Of a stretch of 38,364 nucleotides of DNA, positions 1 to 7,062 are shown in pieces. Both the position numbers and the translations under genes were made by a program. The notes under the pieces are model-generated. The model was given only the letters and a program-made list of their open reading frames with translations. It was not told where the DNA came from and did not search any database. The number at the start of each line of letters is the position of its first letter. The stretch's first letter is position 1. Origin of the DNA: Elusimicrobia bacterium CG_4_9_14_3_um_filter_62_55 (GTDB lineage: Bacteria; Elusimicrobiota; Elusimicrobia; UBA1565); NCBI GenBank assembly GCA_002790095.1, contig PFUL01000026.1, positions 1 through 38,364 on the forward strand, in the 5' to 3' direction.

Positions 1-131
1 TGAAGGGATTTAGAGACCGTTGCTTTTGATCGCTCAGCCATCCCAACCGCGGGTTTATTTTACAAAATGTCGCCGGCCATTGACTGGCTGCGGCTTCAGC
101 CCTCGCGGAGCCCGTCAACGCTCCCCGACAT

Positions 132-158
132 TTGCAATTCCGGAAAATGTGATAGAAT
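132..158 (+). promoter_or_regulatory. Promoter of the tRNA/histone-fold unit
   Basis: TTGCAA at 132-137 and TAGAAT at 153-158 are separated by 15 bp. The -10 hexamer is preceded by TGA (150-152), giving an extended -10. Transcription would begin near 165, just before the tRNA's first base at 168. The spacer is short, so the extended -10 probably does most of the work. The call is by consensus only. Confidence 0.5.
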
Positions 159-167
159 GGCCCAGCC

Positions 168-240
168 GGCGGGGTAGCTCAGGGGTTAGAGCGGGCGTTT
201 CATAAGCGCTAGGTCGGCGGTTCAATTCCGCCCCCCGCCA
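168..240 (+). tRNA. tRNA with anticodon CAT (elongator Met or Ile2)
   Basis: The cloverleaf can be folded by eye. The acceptor stem GGCGGGG (168-174) pairs with CCCCGCC (233-239), with A240 as discriminator. The D stem is GCTC/GAGC (177-180 and 189-192). The anticodon arm is 194-210 with loop TTCATAA and anticodon CAT at 201-203. The T arm GGCGG/CCGCC (216-232) has loop TTCAATT. No CCA is encoded. The first acceptor pair is a normal G-C, so it is not an initiator tRNA, which has a mismatch there. Elongator methionine is most likely. An isoleucine tRNA with a lysidine-modified C34 cannot be excluded. Confidence 0.93.
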
Positions 241-288
241 TTCGGATTTACGCCGTCACATCCATTCAGAGTTAGGAGACAACACGTT

Positions 289-468
289 ATGGCCGAAACC
301 TTGGTCGTCGTCAGCAAAGTCAAATCGATGGTGAAGGATCAGGGCCTGCGCACCGGCGGGGACTTCCTGGACGCGCTCTCCGCGCGCATTAATCAGATCG
401 TTTCGGCCGCGTGCGAAAAGGTCAAGACCGAAGGCAAGCGCAAGACCCTCGGCGCCGAAGACCTCTAG
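289..468 (+). CDS. Bacterial histone-fold protein, 59 aa
   Basis: A 59-residue protein starting at ATG 289 with AGGAG (274-278) at good spacing. It begins MAETLVVVSKVKSMVKDQG and ends RKTLGAEDL. The layout fits a single histone fold: short helix 1 (about residues 9-18), long helix 2 (about 25-49), then the RKT loop and the acidic ED start of helix 3, as in archaeal and Bdellovibrio-type bacterial histones. From memory of that family, the opening AExLVVxSKVK and the RKT element are its best conserved parts. It should bind DNA as a dimer in the nucleoid. Helix 3 is cut very short. It lies 49 bp behind a tRNA, is probably co-transcribed with it, and ends in a terminator-like hairpin. An RpoZ or ribosomal identity was considered and does not fit. 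Confidence 0.8.
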   Translation: MAETLVVVSKVKSMVKDQGLRTGGDFLDALSARINQIVSAACEKVKTEGKRKTLGAEDL

Positions 469-480
469 GCCGTTCTCGGG

Positions 481-515
481 CCCGCCCCCGAGGCCCGCCG
501 CGCGGGGGCGGGTTT
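481..515 (+). terminator. Hairpin terminator after the histone-fold gene
   Basis: CCCGCCCCCG (481-490) and CGGGGGCGGG (503-512) form a perfect 10-bp GC stem with a 12-nt loop, followed by a short TTTA and then a T-containing stretch. It lies 12 bp after the stop codon. The U tract is weak, so termination may be partial. Confidence 0.55.
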
Positions 516-538
516 AGCTCGATTTAGGCTTGGTTTTC

Positions 539-567
539 TTGGGCCTTCGCGCATTATTTTGTAGAAT
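539..567 (+). promoter_or_regulatory. Promoter of the methyltransferase-nuo operon
   Basis: TTGGGC (539-544), a 17-bp spacer and TAGAAT (562-567) give a good sigma-70-type promoter. The expected start near 574 leaves only about 5 nt before ATG 579. No Shine-Dalgarno sequence is visible there and there is no other in-frame start after the stop at 525-527. The mRNA is therefore likely leaderless or nearly so. Confidence 0.55.
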
Positions 568-578
568 CGCTCCACGCT

Positions 579-1604
579 ATGGTTACCTTTAAGTCGTTCA
601 TGGAATCGTCGCTCTACGACCCCCATAGCGGTTTCTATTCCCGCCGCACCCCCACCGAAGATTTCTACACCGCGCCGGAACTGCACTTTGCCTTCGCCTT
701 CGTCCTCGCCAAGCGCATCGTCGCCGGCTTGGAACGTATCCGAGCGGTCCGCCCCACGGCGCCGCTGTTCGTTGTGGAAATGGGATCCGGCGACGGCAGC
801 CTGGCCCGCCAGGTCCTGACGGCTATTAAGGAAGAGCATCCTGTTTGGTTTGAACGCATCCGCTACGTGCTCGTGGAGCGGGTCGAAAATCTGATGCTGG
901 ACTCCATCCTTTCCCTGCAATCCGTCGCGCCGGGCGGGAAACTGCTCGGCTACAGCCGCCTCGAGGACATGCAGCCGGTCTGCGGCGTCTTCTTTTCCAA
1001 CGAACTCGTCGACGCCTTCCCGGTGCACCTGCTGCAAAAGTCCCGCGGGCAGGTCCGCGAGGTCTACGTGAAGCCGCGCAAGCACGGACGCGGTTGTGTG
1101 CGCACGCTCGGAATGCTCTCTTCGCGCGCGCTGGTGCACGAGGCCCGGGCGGTCGCCGAGAATCTTCACGAAGGCGCCCTCCACGCCGTCAACCTCGAGG
1201 CCCGCGAGTGGATCCGCCGCGTCGCCGTCCGGATGAAGGTCGGCGAACTCCTCACCGTCGACTACGGGAAAAAACTCGTCCCCGGCGCGCCGAACCCTCC
1301 CCGCACCTTCTATCGCCACACCCTCGGCTGTGACCCGACGGCGCGTCCGGGCCGCGAGGACATCACCGCGGGAGTCGATTTCGCCGACCTCGCGCGCGCG
1401 GGAACCGCCGCGGGCCTCTCGGAACGGGAATACTCCTCTTTTTCCAAGTTTCTCATCGACGGGGGCATTCTCGATCGCCTCCCCGTCGGTCAGGACCTCG
1501 CCGCGTTCACCGAACGCGCCCGGGTTAAGACGCTGTTCCATCCGGACGGGATGGGGGAATCGTTTAAAGTGCTCGTTCAAGAGAAGGGGTTCACACGCCT
1601 ATGA
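579..1604 (+). CDS. MidA/NDUFAF7-family SAM-dependent methyltransferase
   Basis: A 341-residue class I methyltransferase of the MidA (COG1565) family. Visible marks are the family N-terminus FMxxSLYDPxxGFY (residues 7-20), DFYTAPELH (28-36), the SAM-binding loop ExGxGDG at 67-73, a SNELVDAFPVHLL segment, and LTVDYGKK later. Its mitochondrial relative NDUFAF7 is a complex I assembly factor that dimethylates an arginine of NDUFS2, the NuoD homologue. Here the gene overlaps nuoA by 4 nt (ATGA), so it is the first gene of the complex I operon. A complex I maturation role is inferred from family plus position. The substrate in bacteria is not shown by sequence. ATG 579 is the only plausible start. 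Confidence 0.85.
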   Translation: MVTFKSFMESSLYDPHSGFYSRRTPTEDFYTAPELHFAFAFVLAKRIVAGLERIRAVRPTAPLFVVEMGSGDGSLARQVLTAIKEEHPVWFERIRYVLVERVENLMLDSILSLQSVAPGGKLLGYSRLEDMQPVCGVFFSNELVDAFPVHLLQKSRGQVREVYVKPRKHGRGCVRTLGMLSSRALVHEARAVAENLHEGALHAVNLEAREWIRRVAVRMKVGELLTVDYGKKLVPGAPNPPRTFYRHTLGCDPTARPGREDITAGVDFADLARAGTAAGLSEREYSSFSKFLIDGGILDRLPVGQDLAAFTERARVKTLFHPDGMGESFKVLVQEKGFTRL

Positions 1605-1984
1605 TGCTCGATTACGTGACGCTCTACGCGTTCCTCGTGGTGGCGATCGGTTTTTCCGCCGTCACCTTGATCGCGTCCCATCTGCTGCGCCCTAAAGTCC
1701 CCGACGCCGTGAAGGATTCCACCTATGAGTGCGGCATCCCGGCGATCGGAACCACCGAGGTGAAAACGAACATCCGGTTCTACGTGTTCGCGCTTCTCTT
1801 CGTGATTTTCGACGTGGAAACCCTCTTCGTCTATCCCTGGGCCGTCACGGTCAAGGAAATCGGCGCGGTCGCGCTCGTGGAAATGTTCGTCTTCCTGACG
1901 ATCCTGTTCCTCGGTCTCATGTACGCCTGGGCGAAAGGCGCGCTCGAGTGGGACATCCCGACGCCGTTTTCGGAGAGGAGTTAA
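1601..1984 (+). CDS. nuoA: NADH-quinone oxidoreductase subunit A
   Basis: A 127-residue membrane subunit of complex I, close to the usual length, with three hydrophobic segments (about 5-28, 62-82, 90-110). The conserved acidic motif [12 protein letters not shown] is present; in the family it lies at the quinone-site junction with NuoH and NuoJ. A YECG motif precedes it. The start ATG overlaps the methyltransferase stop, which indicates translational coupling. nuoB follows after 2 nt. Confidence 0.96.
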   Translation: MMLDYVTLYAFLVVAIGFSAVTLIASHLLRPKVPDAVKDSTYECGIPAIGTTEVKTNIRFYVFALLFVIFDVETLFVYPWAVTVKEIGAVALVEMFVFLTILFLGLMYAWAKGALEWDIPTPFSERS

Positions 1985-1986
1985 CG

Positions 1987-2535
1987 ATGGGTGTTATTTT
2001 AGACAAGCTGCCCGGCGTCGCCGGCGTCCTTCCCGGAGGAGCCGGAGTCCTCGCCCGCGTCGACGACCTGATCAACTGGAGCCGGAAGTCTTCGTTGTGG
2101 CCGATGACCTTCGGACTCGCCTGCTGCGCCATCGAGATGATGGGCGCGTACGCGAACCGCTTCGACTTCGACCGCATGGGCGTCATTCCCCGGCCGAGCC
2201 CCCGCCAAGCCGATCTGATCATCATCGCGGGAACCGTCGTCAAAAAGATGGCGGATCCGATCATCCAGGTCTACAAGCAGATGCCGGAACCGAAGTTCGT
2301 CATCTCCTACGGTTCCTGCTCGAACTGCGGCGGCCCCTACTACGACTCCTACTCGGTCGTGAAGGGCGTCGATAAAATCATTCCCGTCGACGTCTACGTG
2401 GCCGGATGCCCGCCGCGCCCCGAAGCGCTGCAATTCGGGCTGATGCAGCTGCAGAAGAAAATCGAATCGATGAAAATCGCGAAGACTCAGGGCGCTTCCC
2501 CGCTGCAGGAGAAGGGCGCCCGGGATTTGGGTTGA
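1987..2535 (+). CDS. nuoB: NADH-quinone oxidoreductase subunit B
   Basis: A 182-residue connecting subunit holding the terminal N2 4Fe-4S cluster that passes electrons to quinone. The expected ligands are present: adjacent Cys46-Cys47 ([10 protein letters not shown]), Cys111 (YGSCSNCGG) and Cys141 (AGCPPRPEA). An additional Cys114 lies in the third-ligand loop. The reading frame is open further upstream, but ATG 1987, 2 nt after the nuoA stop, matches the family start. The stretch [13 protein letters not shown] is a family signature. Confidence 0.96.
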   Translation: MGVILDKLPGVAGVLPGGAGVLARVDDLINWSRKSSLWPMTFGLACCAIEMMGAYANRFDFDRMGVIPRPSPRQADLIIIAGTVVKKMADPIIQVYKQMPEPKFVISYGSCSNCGGPYYDSYSVVKGVDKIIPVDVYVAGCPPRPEALQFGLMQLQKKIESMKIAKTQGASPLQEKGARDLG

Positions 2536-2540
2536 ACGCC

Positions 2541-3152
2541 ATGACGACCACGACCTTGGACCGCGAAGCCCTCCAGGCGAAGTTCGCGGAAAAATTTCCG
2601 GAGGCCGAGACGATCGGCGCCCCCGCAGAAGGCTCCGCCCCGACGGAGCTCAAAGGCTATTTGACCGTGCGCTTCCCCGATGGAGAGCGGCTGCTCGCCG
2701 CCTTGCGCTGGCTCAAAGAGGATTTGGGCTTCGCCTACCTCGACATGATCTCCGCGGTGGACTGGAAGGGCCCGGTGGACATCGACGGGTACATCCGCGA
2801 TCCCAATCCGAACGTGTTTCTTCCCGACGGCGCCACCCCTCAGGTCCAGCTTCCCGTCGCCAACAAAACCGTCGCCTACCGTGACGCCGTGGAATTGGTC
2901 TACCTCCTCTCGCATCTGGACGCGAAGATCAAGGTTTGCCTCAAACTCGACGTGCCGCGCGACGGAGGCTCGGCCCCGAGCGCCATCGGCGTGTTCAAAT
3001 CCGCCGACTGGCAGGAACGGGAAATCTTCGACCTCTTCGGGGTCGCCTTCCTGAACCACCCCAACCTGTCGAAAATCCTGACGCCGGATTTCCTGAAGGG
3101 ACATCCGCTGCGCAAAGACTACAAACACCAGAAGGACCGATTCGATGACTGA
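2541..3152 (+). CDS. nuoC: NADH-quinone oxidoreductase subunit C
   Basis: A 203-residue hydrophilic subunit of the connecting arm (30-kDa family). The signature runs from about residue 154: [14 protein letters not shown], then [12 protein letters not shown] and GHPLRKDY. NuoC and NuoD are separate proteins here, not fused as in E. coli. The middle contains a longer hydrophilic stretch (residues about 74-106) than I expect for the family. The frame is open upstream, but ATG 2541 is 5 nt after the nuoB stop. Its end overlaps nuoD by 8 nt. Confidence 0.95.
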   Translation: MTTTTLDREALQAKFAEKFPEAETIGAPAEGSAPTELKGYLTVRFPDGERLLAALRWLKEDLGFAYLDMISAVDWKGPVDIDGYIRDPNPNVFLPDGATPQVQLPVANKTVAYRDAVELVYLLSHLDAKIKVCLKLDVPRDGGSAPSAIGVFKSADWQEREIFDLFGVAFLNHPNLSKILTPDFLKGHPLRKDYKHQKDRFDD

Positions 3153-4275
3153 AACCGCCGCGGACAATAAACCCAAGCTCAAGTCGGATCAGATGTTCAT
3201 CAACCTCGGGCCGCAGCACCCGAGCACCCACGGCGTTCTGCGCATCGGATTGACGATCGAAGGGGAAATCATCGTCAACGCCGTCCCCGACGTCGGCTAT
3301 CTGCACCGCGGGACGGAGAAGCTCGCCGAGATCCGAGGCTACCACCATTGCGTGGTCCTCTCCGACCGCTGGGACTATCTGAACGCCATGGGCAACAACA
3401 TGGTCTTCTGCATGGCCGCCGAGAAGCTCATGGGCGTCGAGGTTCCCGAGCGCGCGCAGCAGCTTCGCGTTTTGATGCTCGAGCTCAACCGCATCGCGAG
3501 CCACTTGCTGTTCTTCGGCACCTACGGCATCGACATCGGCGCCTTCACCGCGTTCCTTCACGCCTTCCGTGAACGCGAGATGGTTCTCGATCTTTTTGAG
3601 ATGGTCTGCGGCGCCCGCATGACCTACAACTACATCCGCCTCGGCGGCGTCATGAAGGAGCTTCCCAAAGAGTGGCTCGACCGCTGCCGGGAGTTCGTTC
3701 CCTTCTTTAAGAAACGCCTCGCGGAGTACGACGACCTGCTGTCCTTCAACCCGATCTTCCTCGATCGCACGAAGACCGTCGGCGCGGTAGGGGGGAAGGA
3801 AGCCCTCGCGTGGGGATGGTCCGGCCCGAATCTCCGCGCGTCGGGCGTTCCCTACGACATGCGCAAATTCCAGCCGTATTCCTCCTACGAAAAATTCGAT
3901 TTCGAGATTCCCGTCGGCAAGGACGGCTCCTGCTGGGACCGCTACTACTGCCGCGTGCGGGAAATGCACGAGTCGCTCAAAATCGTCGAACAGGTGCTCG
4001 GCGGACTCCCGGAAGGTCCGATCCTCGGAAAAGGCGTCGCGAAAGTTCCGAAGGCGCCTCCCGGAGAAACCTACGCCGCGATCGAAGGCGCTCGCGGCGA
4101 TCTCGGGATTCACTTGGTCTCGGACGGAAACATGTCCCCGTATCGTCTGCACGTCAAAGCCCCGAGCTTTATCAATCTTCAGATCCTCCAGGAGATGCTC
4201 GTCGGACAGAAAATTTCGGACGTCGTCGCGATTCTCGGATCGATCGACATCGTTCTCGGAGAGGTGGACCGCTGA
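3145..4275 (+). CDS. nuoD: NADH-quinone oxidoreductase subunit D
   Basis: A 376-residue 49-kDa-type subunit forming the quinone-reaction chamber with NuoB. It opens with the family block [14 protein letters not shown] (residues 20-33) followed by HRGTEKL (54-60) and ends DIVLGEVDR, as family members do. Arg55 in HRGTEKL is the counterpart of the NDUFS2 arginine that NDUFAF7 dimethylates, and such a methyltransferase gene starts this operon. NuoD is complete at the C-terminus. It overlaps nuoC by 8 nt. The next gene is nuoH, not nuoE. Confidence 0.97.
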   Translation: MTETAADNKPKLKSDQMFINLGPQHPSTHGVLRIGLTIEGEIIVNAVPDVGYLHRGTEKLAEIRGYHHCVVLSDRWDYLNAMGNNMVFCMAAEKLMGVEVPERAQQLRVLMLELNRIASHLLFFGTYGIDIGAFTAFLHAFREREMVLDLFEMVCGARMTYNYIRLGGVMKELPKEWLDRCREFVPFFKKRLAEYDDLLSFNPIFLDRTKTVGAVGGKEALAWGWSGPNLRASGVPYDMRKFQPYSSYEKFDFEIPVGKDGSCWDRYYCRVREMHESLKIVEQVLGGLPEGPILGKGVAKVPKAPPGETYAAIEGARGDLGIHLVSDGNMSPYRLHVKAPSFINLQILQEMLVGQKISDVVAILGSIDIVLGEVDR

Positions 4276-4286
4276 CCGCCTTTTTT
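4263..4286 (+). terminator. Weak terminator-like hairpin across the nuoD stop
   Basis: GGTGG (4263-4267) can pair with CCGCC (4276-4280), including one G-U pair, around an 8-nt loop, directly followed by TTTTTT (4281-4286). The short stem suggests attenuation, not full termination. It lies exactly where nuoEFG would normally be. Confidence 0.35.
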
Positions 4287-4293
4287 GTATGAT
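4265..4293 (+). promoter_or_regulatory. Possible internal promoter before nuoH
   Basis: TGGACC (4265-4270), a 17-bp spacer and TATGAT (4288-4293) would start transcription near 4300, about 20 nt before nuoH. It overlaps the terminator-like hairpin, so the membrane-arm genes nuoH-N may be partly independent of nuoA-D. The -35 matches consensus at only four of six positions. Confidence 0.35.
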
Positions 4294-4319
4294 CCGCCTA
4301 CACCTTTTGACATCTCACC

Positions 4320-5741
4320 ATGACCGATAAGCCTTCCGAATCCGATAAGCCGGACGAAGCTAAGAAGGAAGAAGCGCCCGCCGCCAAGCCGGCGCCCGCC
4401 AAGCCGCCTGCGAAGCCTCCGGTCAAGGAACTTCCGAAACCCGTCTTCAACGAGCACCCGACCCACCCCGCGTATCAAGGACGCGCCTCGCGTCTTTTAC
4501 ACGCGAACCGGATGGCGCCCAATCGCGTCTGGGAGGACAAGTGGCGGCTGCCGCGCTACCGAAACGGCGCGATCATGCTCGCGGGCATTCTCGGGGGCTT
4601 GACCGTCGGCGCCGTCCTCATCGACCGTTTCGGGATGACGGTCTGGATGAAGCTCTGGAACACTTTGTTCGCCGTCCTCGGCCGCGTCGCGGCCGCGGCG
4701 GGGGCTTCCGCGGATTCCGTCGCCGCGGCAAAGGCGTTCGCCGAGACCTCTCCGTGGATTTGGTCCCCGTTGAAGGTGATTCTCGTCCTGCACGTGATTT
4801 TGGTCGCTCCGATCTTCCTCGTTTGGTGGGAGCGCAAGATCTCCGCTCACATGCAGTCCCGCTTCGGGCCGATGTACGTCGGCTGGTTTCACGGGGTTCT
4901 GCAGACCGTCGCGGACGGGATCAAGCTCCTCCTTAAGGAGAACATCCAGCCCGCCTCGGCGGATTCGTGGGTGCACCGCCTCGCGCCCGCCGTCGTCTGC
5001 TTCCCCGCGATTCTCGCCTTCGCGCCGGTCTCCTTCGGCGGCGACCTCATCGCGGCGGACATCGACGTCTCCGTGGTTTACATCTTCGCGATGGCGGGGA
5101 TCTCGGTGGTCGGCATCATGATGGCCGGCTGGGGCTCGGGCAACAAGTACTCGTTGCTCGGCGGCCTCCGCTCCGCGGCCCAACTCGTCAGCTACGAACT
5201 GCCCCGCGGCTTCGCGATCATGCCCGTGATCATGTTCGCGGGTTCGCTCAGCCTGGTCCGCATCGCCGACGCCCAAAGCGGCACCTGGTTCGGCTTCGTG
5301 CCGCGCTGGTTTATTTTCTACCCGGTCGTCGGGCAGTTGTCGTTTCTGATTTTCCTGATCGCGTCGGTCGCGGAAACCAACCGCACCCCGTTCGACATCC
5401 CCGAAGCCGAATCGGAACTCGTGGCGGGGTTTCACACCGAGTACTCGGGGATGCGCTTCTCTTTGTTTTTCCTGGCGGAATACGCCTATATGCTTTTGGC
5501 CTGCCTGCTCATGTCCGCGTTCTTCTTCGGCGGAGGAAACCCGCCGCTGCCGGGGCTTGATTTCGTGCCGGGCTGGTATTGGTTCCTGGGGAAGACGATG
5601 GCGCTGGTCTTCCTCTTTATGTGGTTCCGTTGGACCTTCCCGCGCTTGCGCGTCGACCGGGTGATGGACCTCTGCTGGAAGTTCCTGCTCCCGTGGTCCT
5701 TCGCCAACATCGCCTTCGCGGGGTTGTACCTCCTCTTCTAA
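4320..5741 (+). CDS. nuoH: NADH-quinone oxidoreductase subunit H, N-terminally extended
   Basis: A 473-residue membrane subunit lining the quinone tunnel, well above the usual 320-350. The canonical part begins near residue 150 with the first family helix and WWERKISAHMQSRFGP, then ADGIKLLLKE, SYELPRG and AETNRTPFDIPEAESELVAGFHTEYSG. Ahead of it are about 55 Lys/Pro/Ala/Glu-rich residues, a basic segment, one extra hydrophobic helix (about 85-105) and an Ala-rich stretch. The extension is in frame from ATG 4320, the first start after a 44-bp gap. A later start would leave the extra helix without a leader. Its stop overlaps nuoI by 1 nt. Confidence 0.95.
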   Translation: MTDKPSESDKPDEAKKEEAPAAKPAPAKPPAKPPVKELPKPVFNEHPTHPAYQGRASRLLHANRMAPNRVWEDKWRLPRYRNGAIMLAGILGGLTVGAVLIDRFGMTVWMKLWNTLFAVLGRVAAAAGASADSVAAAKAFAETSPWIWSPLKVILVLHVILVAPIFLVWWERKISAHMQSRFGPMYVGWFHGVLQTVADGIKLLLKENIQPASADSWVHRLAPAVVCFPAILAFAPVSFGGDLIAADIDVSVVYIFAMAGISVVGIMMAGWGSGNKYSLLGGLRSAAQLVSYELPRGFAIMPVIMFAGSLSLVRIADAQSGTWFGFVPRWFIFYPVVGQLSFLIFLIASVAETNRTPFDIPEAESELVAGFHTEYSGMRFSLFFLAEYAYMLLACLLMSAFFFGGGNPPLPGLDFVPGWYWFLGKTMALVFLFMWFRWTFPRLRVDRVMDLCWKFLLPWSFANIAFAGLYLLF

Positions 5742-6256
5742 TGGGAAACTACTTCTCCACGATCTTCGGCGCCTTCACCGCGATCCTCAAAGGGATGTCG
5801 GTGACGTTCAAGACGATGCTCAAACCCGCGACGACGGTGCAGTACCCGACCGAGAAGCTCGTGCCCTACGAGGGCTACCGCGGCGCGCTGCTCTTCGACG
5901 CGGACACCTGCATCTCCTGCAACCTCTGCGTGAAGGCCTGCCCGTCGTTTTGCATCCAGCTCGAGAACGCGACCAACGAGGCCGGCAAGAAGATCGCGAA
6001 GGTCAAGTGGTACACGATCGATTTCGGCAAGTGCAACTTCTGCCGCCTTTGCGAAGAGTCCTGCCCGACCAAGCCGAAATCCGTCTGGCATTCCCTCGAC
6101 TACGAGATCACCTTCTTCAAGCGCGACGAAATGGTCCGCTGCTGGCAGAAGGGCTTCGAATTTATCGGCAAATACTTCGACCGCGAGGCGAAGGAATTCA
6201 AAAAACCGGAAGGGCAGGTCCAGATTCAGACCACCCAACAGCGCTGCCAATACTGA
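5741..6256 (+). CDS. nuoI: NADH-quinone oxidoreductase subunit I
   Basis: A 171-residue ferredoxin-like subunit carrying two 4Fe-4S clusters (N6a/N6b) that feed cluster N2 in NuoB. Both motifs are complete: CxxCxxCxxxCP at residues 57-68 and again at 98-109. Electrons would reach it from NuoG or, if that is missing, from another donor. ATG 5741 overlaps the nuoH TAA by one base. Upstream in-frame codons lie inside nuoH and are not used. Confidence 0.96.
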   Translation: MGNYFSTIFGAFTAILKGMSVTFKTMLKPATTVQYPTEKLVPYEGYRGALLFDADTCISCNLCVKACPSFCIQLENATNEAGKKIAKVKWYTIDFGKCNFCRLCEESCPTKPKSVWHSLDYEITFFKRDEMVRCWQKGFEFIGKYFDREAKEFKKPEGQVQIQTTQQRCQY

Positions 6257-6759
6257 TGGAACAGATCGTCTTTTATTCCCTGTCGGCCGTCACCCTCATC
6301 GCGGCGCTCGGCGTCGTGACGATGCGAAACGTCCTCCACTCGGCGCTGATGCTCGGCGTCGCGCTGATGGGGGTCGCGGGACTCTTCGCCGCTCTCGGCG
6401 CGGACTTCCTGTTCGCCGGTCAGATCGTCATCTACGTGACCGGCGTCGCGGTGCTCGTGCTCTTCGTCGTCATGCTCGCCGGGCGCGAAAGCGACCTGCA
6501 CGCGCGGCAAACCAACGAGAAATGGCCCCTCGCCGTCGCGATCTGCGCGGTCATCTTCTTCGGATTTTGGCGCTGCATCGCGCCCTACGCGGGGACCCCG
6601 ACGCGCACCCAGCCCGAGCCCAGCACGCGGGCGATCGGGAAACTGCTTCTGAGCGATTACGCGCTGCCGTTTGAACTCATCTCGCTGATTCTCATCGCGG
6701 CGATGATCGGCGCGATTTTGTTCTCGCGCGGGGGAAGCGCGGCGGAGGACGCGCCGTGA
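6256..6759 (+). CDS. nuoJ: NADH-quinone oxidoreductase subunit J
   Basis: A 167-residue membrane subunit with five hydrophobic segments. FAGQIVIYVTGVAVLVLFVVML (about residues 53-74) is the conserved third helix, including the pi-bulge region that links the quinone site to the proton channels. The last helix is ELISLILIAAMIGAILF. The start ATG shares a base with the nuoI TGA and the end overlaps nuoK by 4 nt. Confidence 0.95.
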   Translation: MEQIVFYSLSAVTLIAALGVVTMRNVLHSALMLGVALMGVAGLFAALGADFLFAGQIVIYVTGVAVLVLFVVMLAGRESDLHARQTNEKWPLAVAICAVIFFGFWRCIAPYAGTPTRTQPEPSTRAIGKLLLSDYALPFELISLILIAAMIGAILFSRGGSAAEDAP

Positions 6760-7061
6760 GCCTCTCCCACTACCTCGTCGTCAGCGCGGCCTTGTTTTTG
6801 ATCGGTCTCTTCGGCGCCCTCACGCGCCGGAACACGATCGGAATCCTGATGAGCATCGAACTCATTTTCAACGCGGCGAACCTGAACCTCGTCGCCTTCA
6901 ACCGGTACCTGCACTTCGACGCGCTGCACGGAAACGTCATCACCTTGTTCGTGATGGGCATCGCGGCGGCCGAAGCGGTCGTCGGCCTCGCCTTGCTCAT
7001 GGCCATCTACCGGAATCTCAACACGATCTACGCGGAAGACTTCAACCTTCTGAAGGGCTGA
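6756..7061 (+). CDS. nuoK: NADH-quinone oxidoreductase subunit K
   Basis: A 101-residue, three-helix MrpC-like subunit of standard length. The two membrane glutamates used in proton transfer are present: Glu35 in MSIELIFNAANLN and Glu73 in AAAEAVVGLALL. The start is GTG at 6756, overlapping the nuoJ stop (GTGA). nuoL begins one base after its TGA. Confidence 0.96.
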   Translation: MSLSHYLVVSAALFLIGLFGALTRRNTIGILMSIELIFNAANLNLVAFNRYLHFDALHGNVITLFVMGIAAAEAVVGLALLMAIYRNLNTIYAEDFNLLKG

Positions 7062-7062
7062 T

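Noticed and set aside
289-468. Possible RNA polymerase omega subunit (rpoZ)
   Set aside because: It is short and lies near a tRNA, but it lacks the omega signature and the RKT...ED ending fits a histone fold much better.
465-1580. 371-codon open frame on the minus strand opposite the methyltransferase
   Set aside because: Its composition is Arg/Glu/Asp/His-rich without motifs, as expected for the reverse strand of a high-GC gene. The plus frame has clear MidA motifs.
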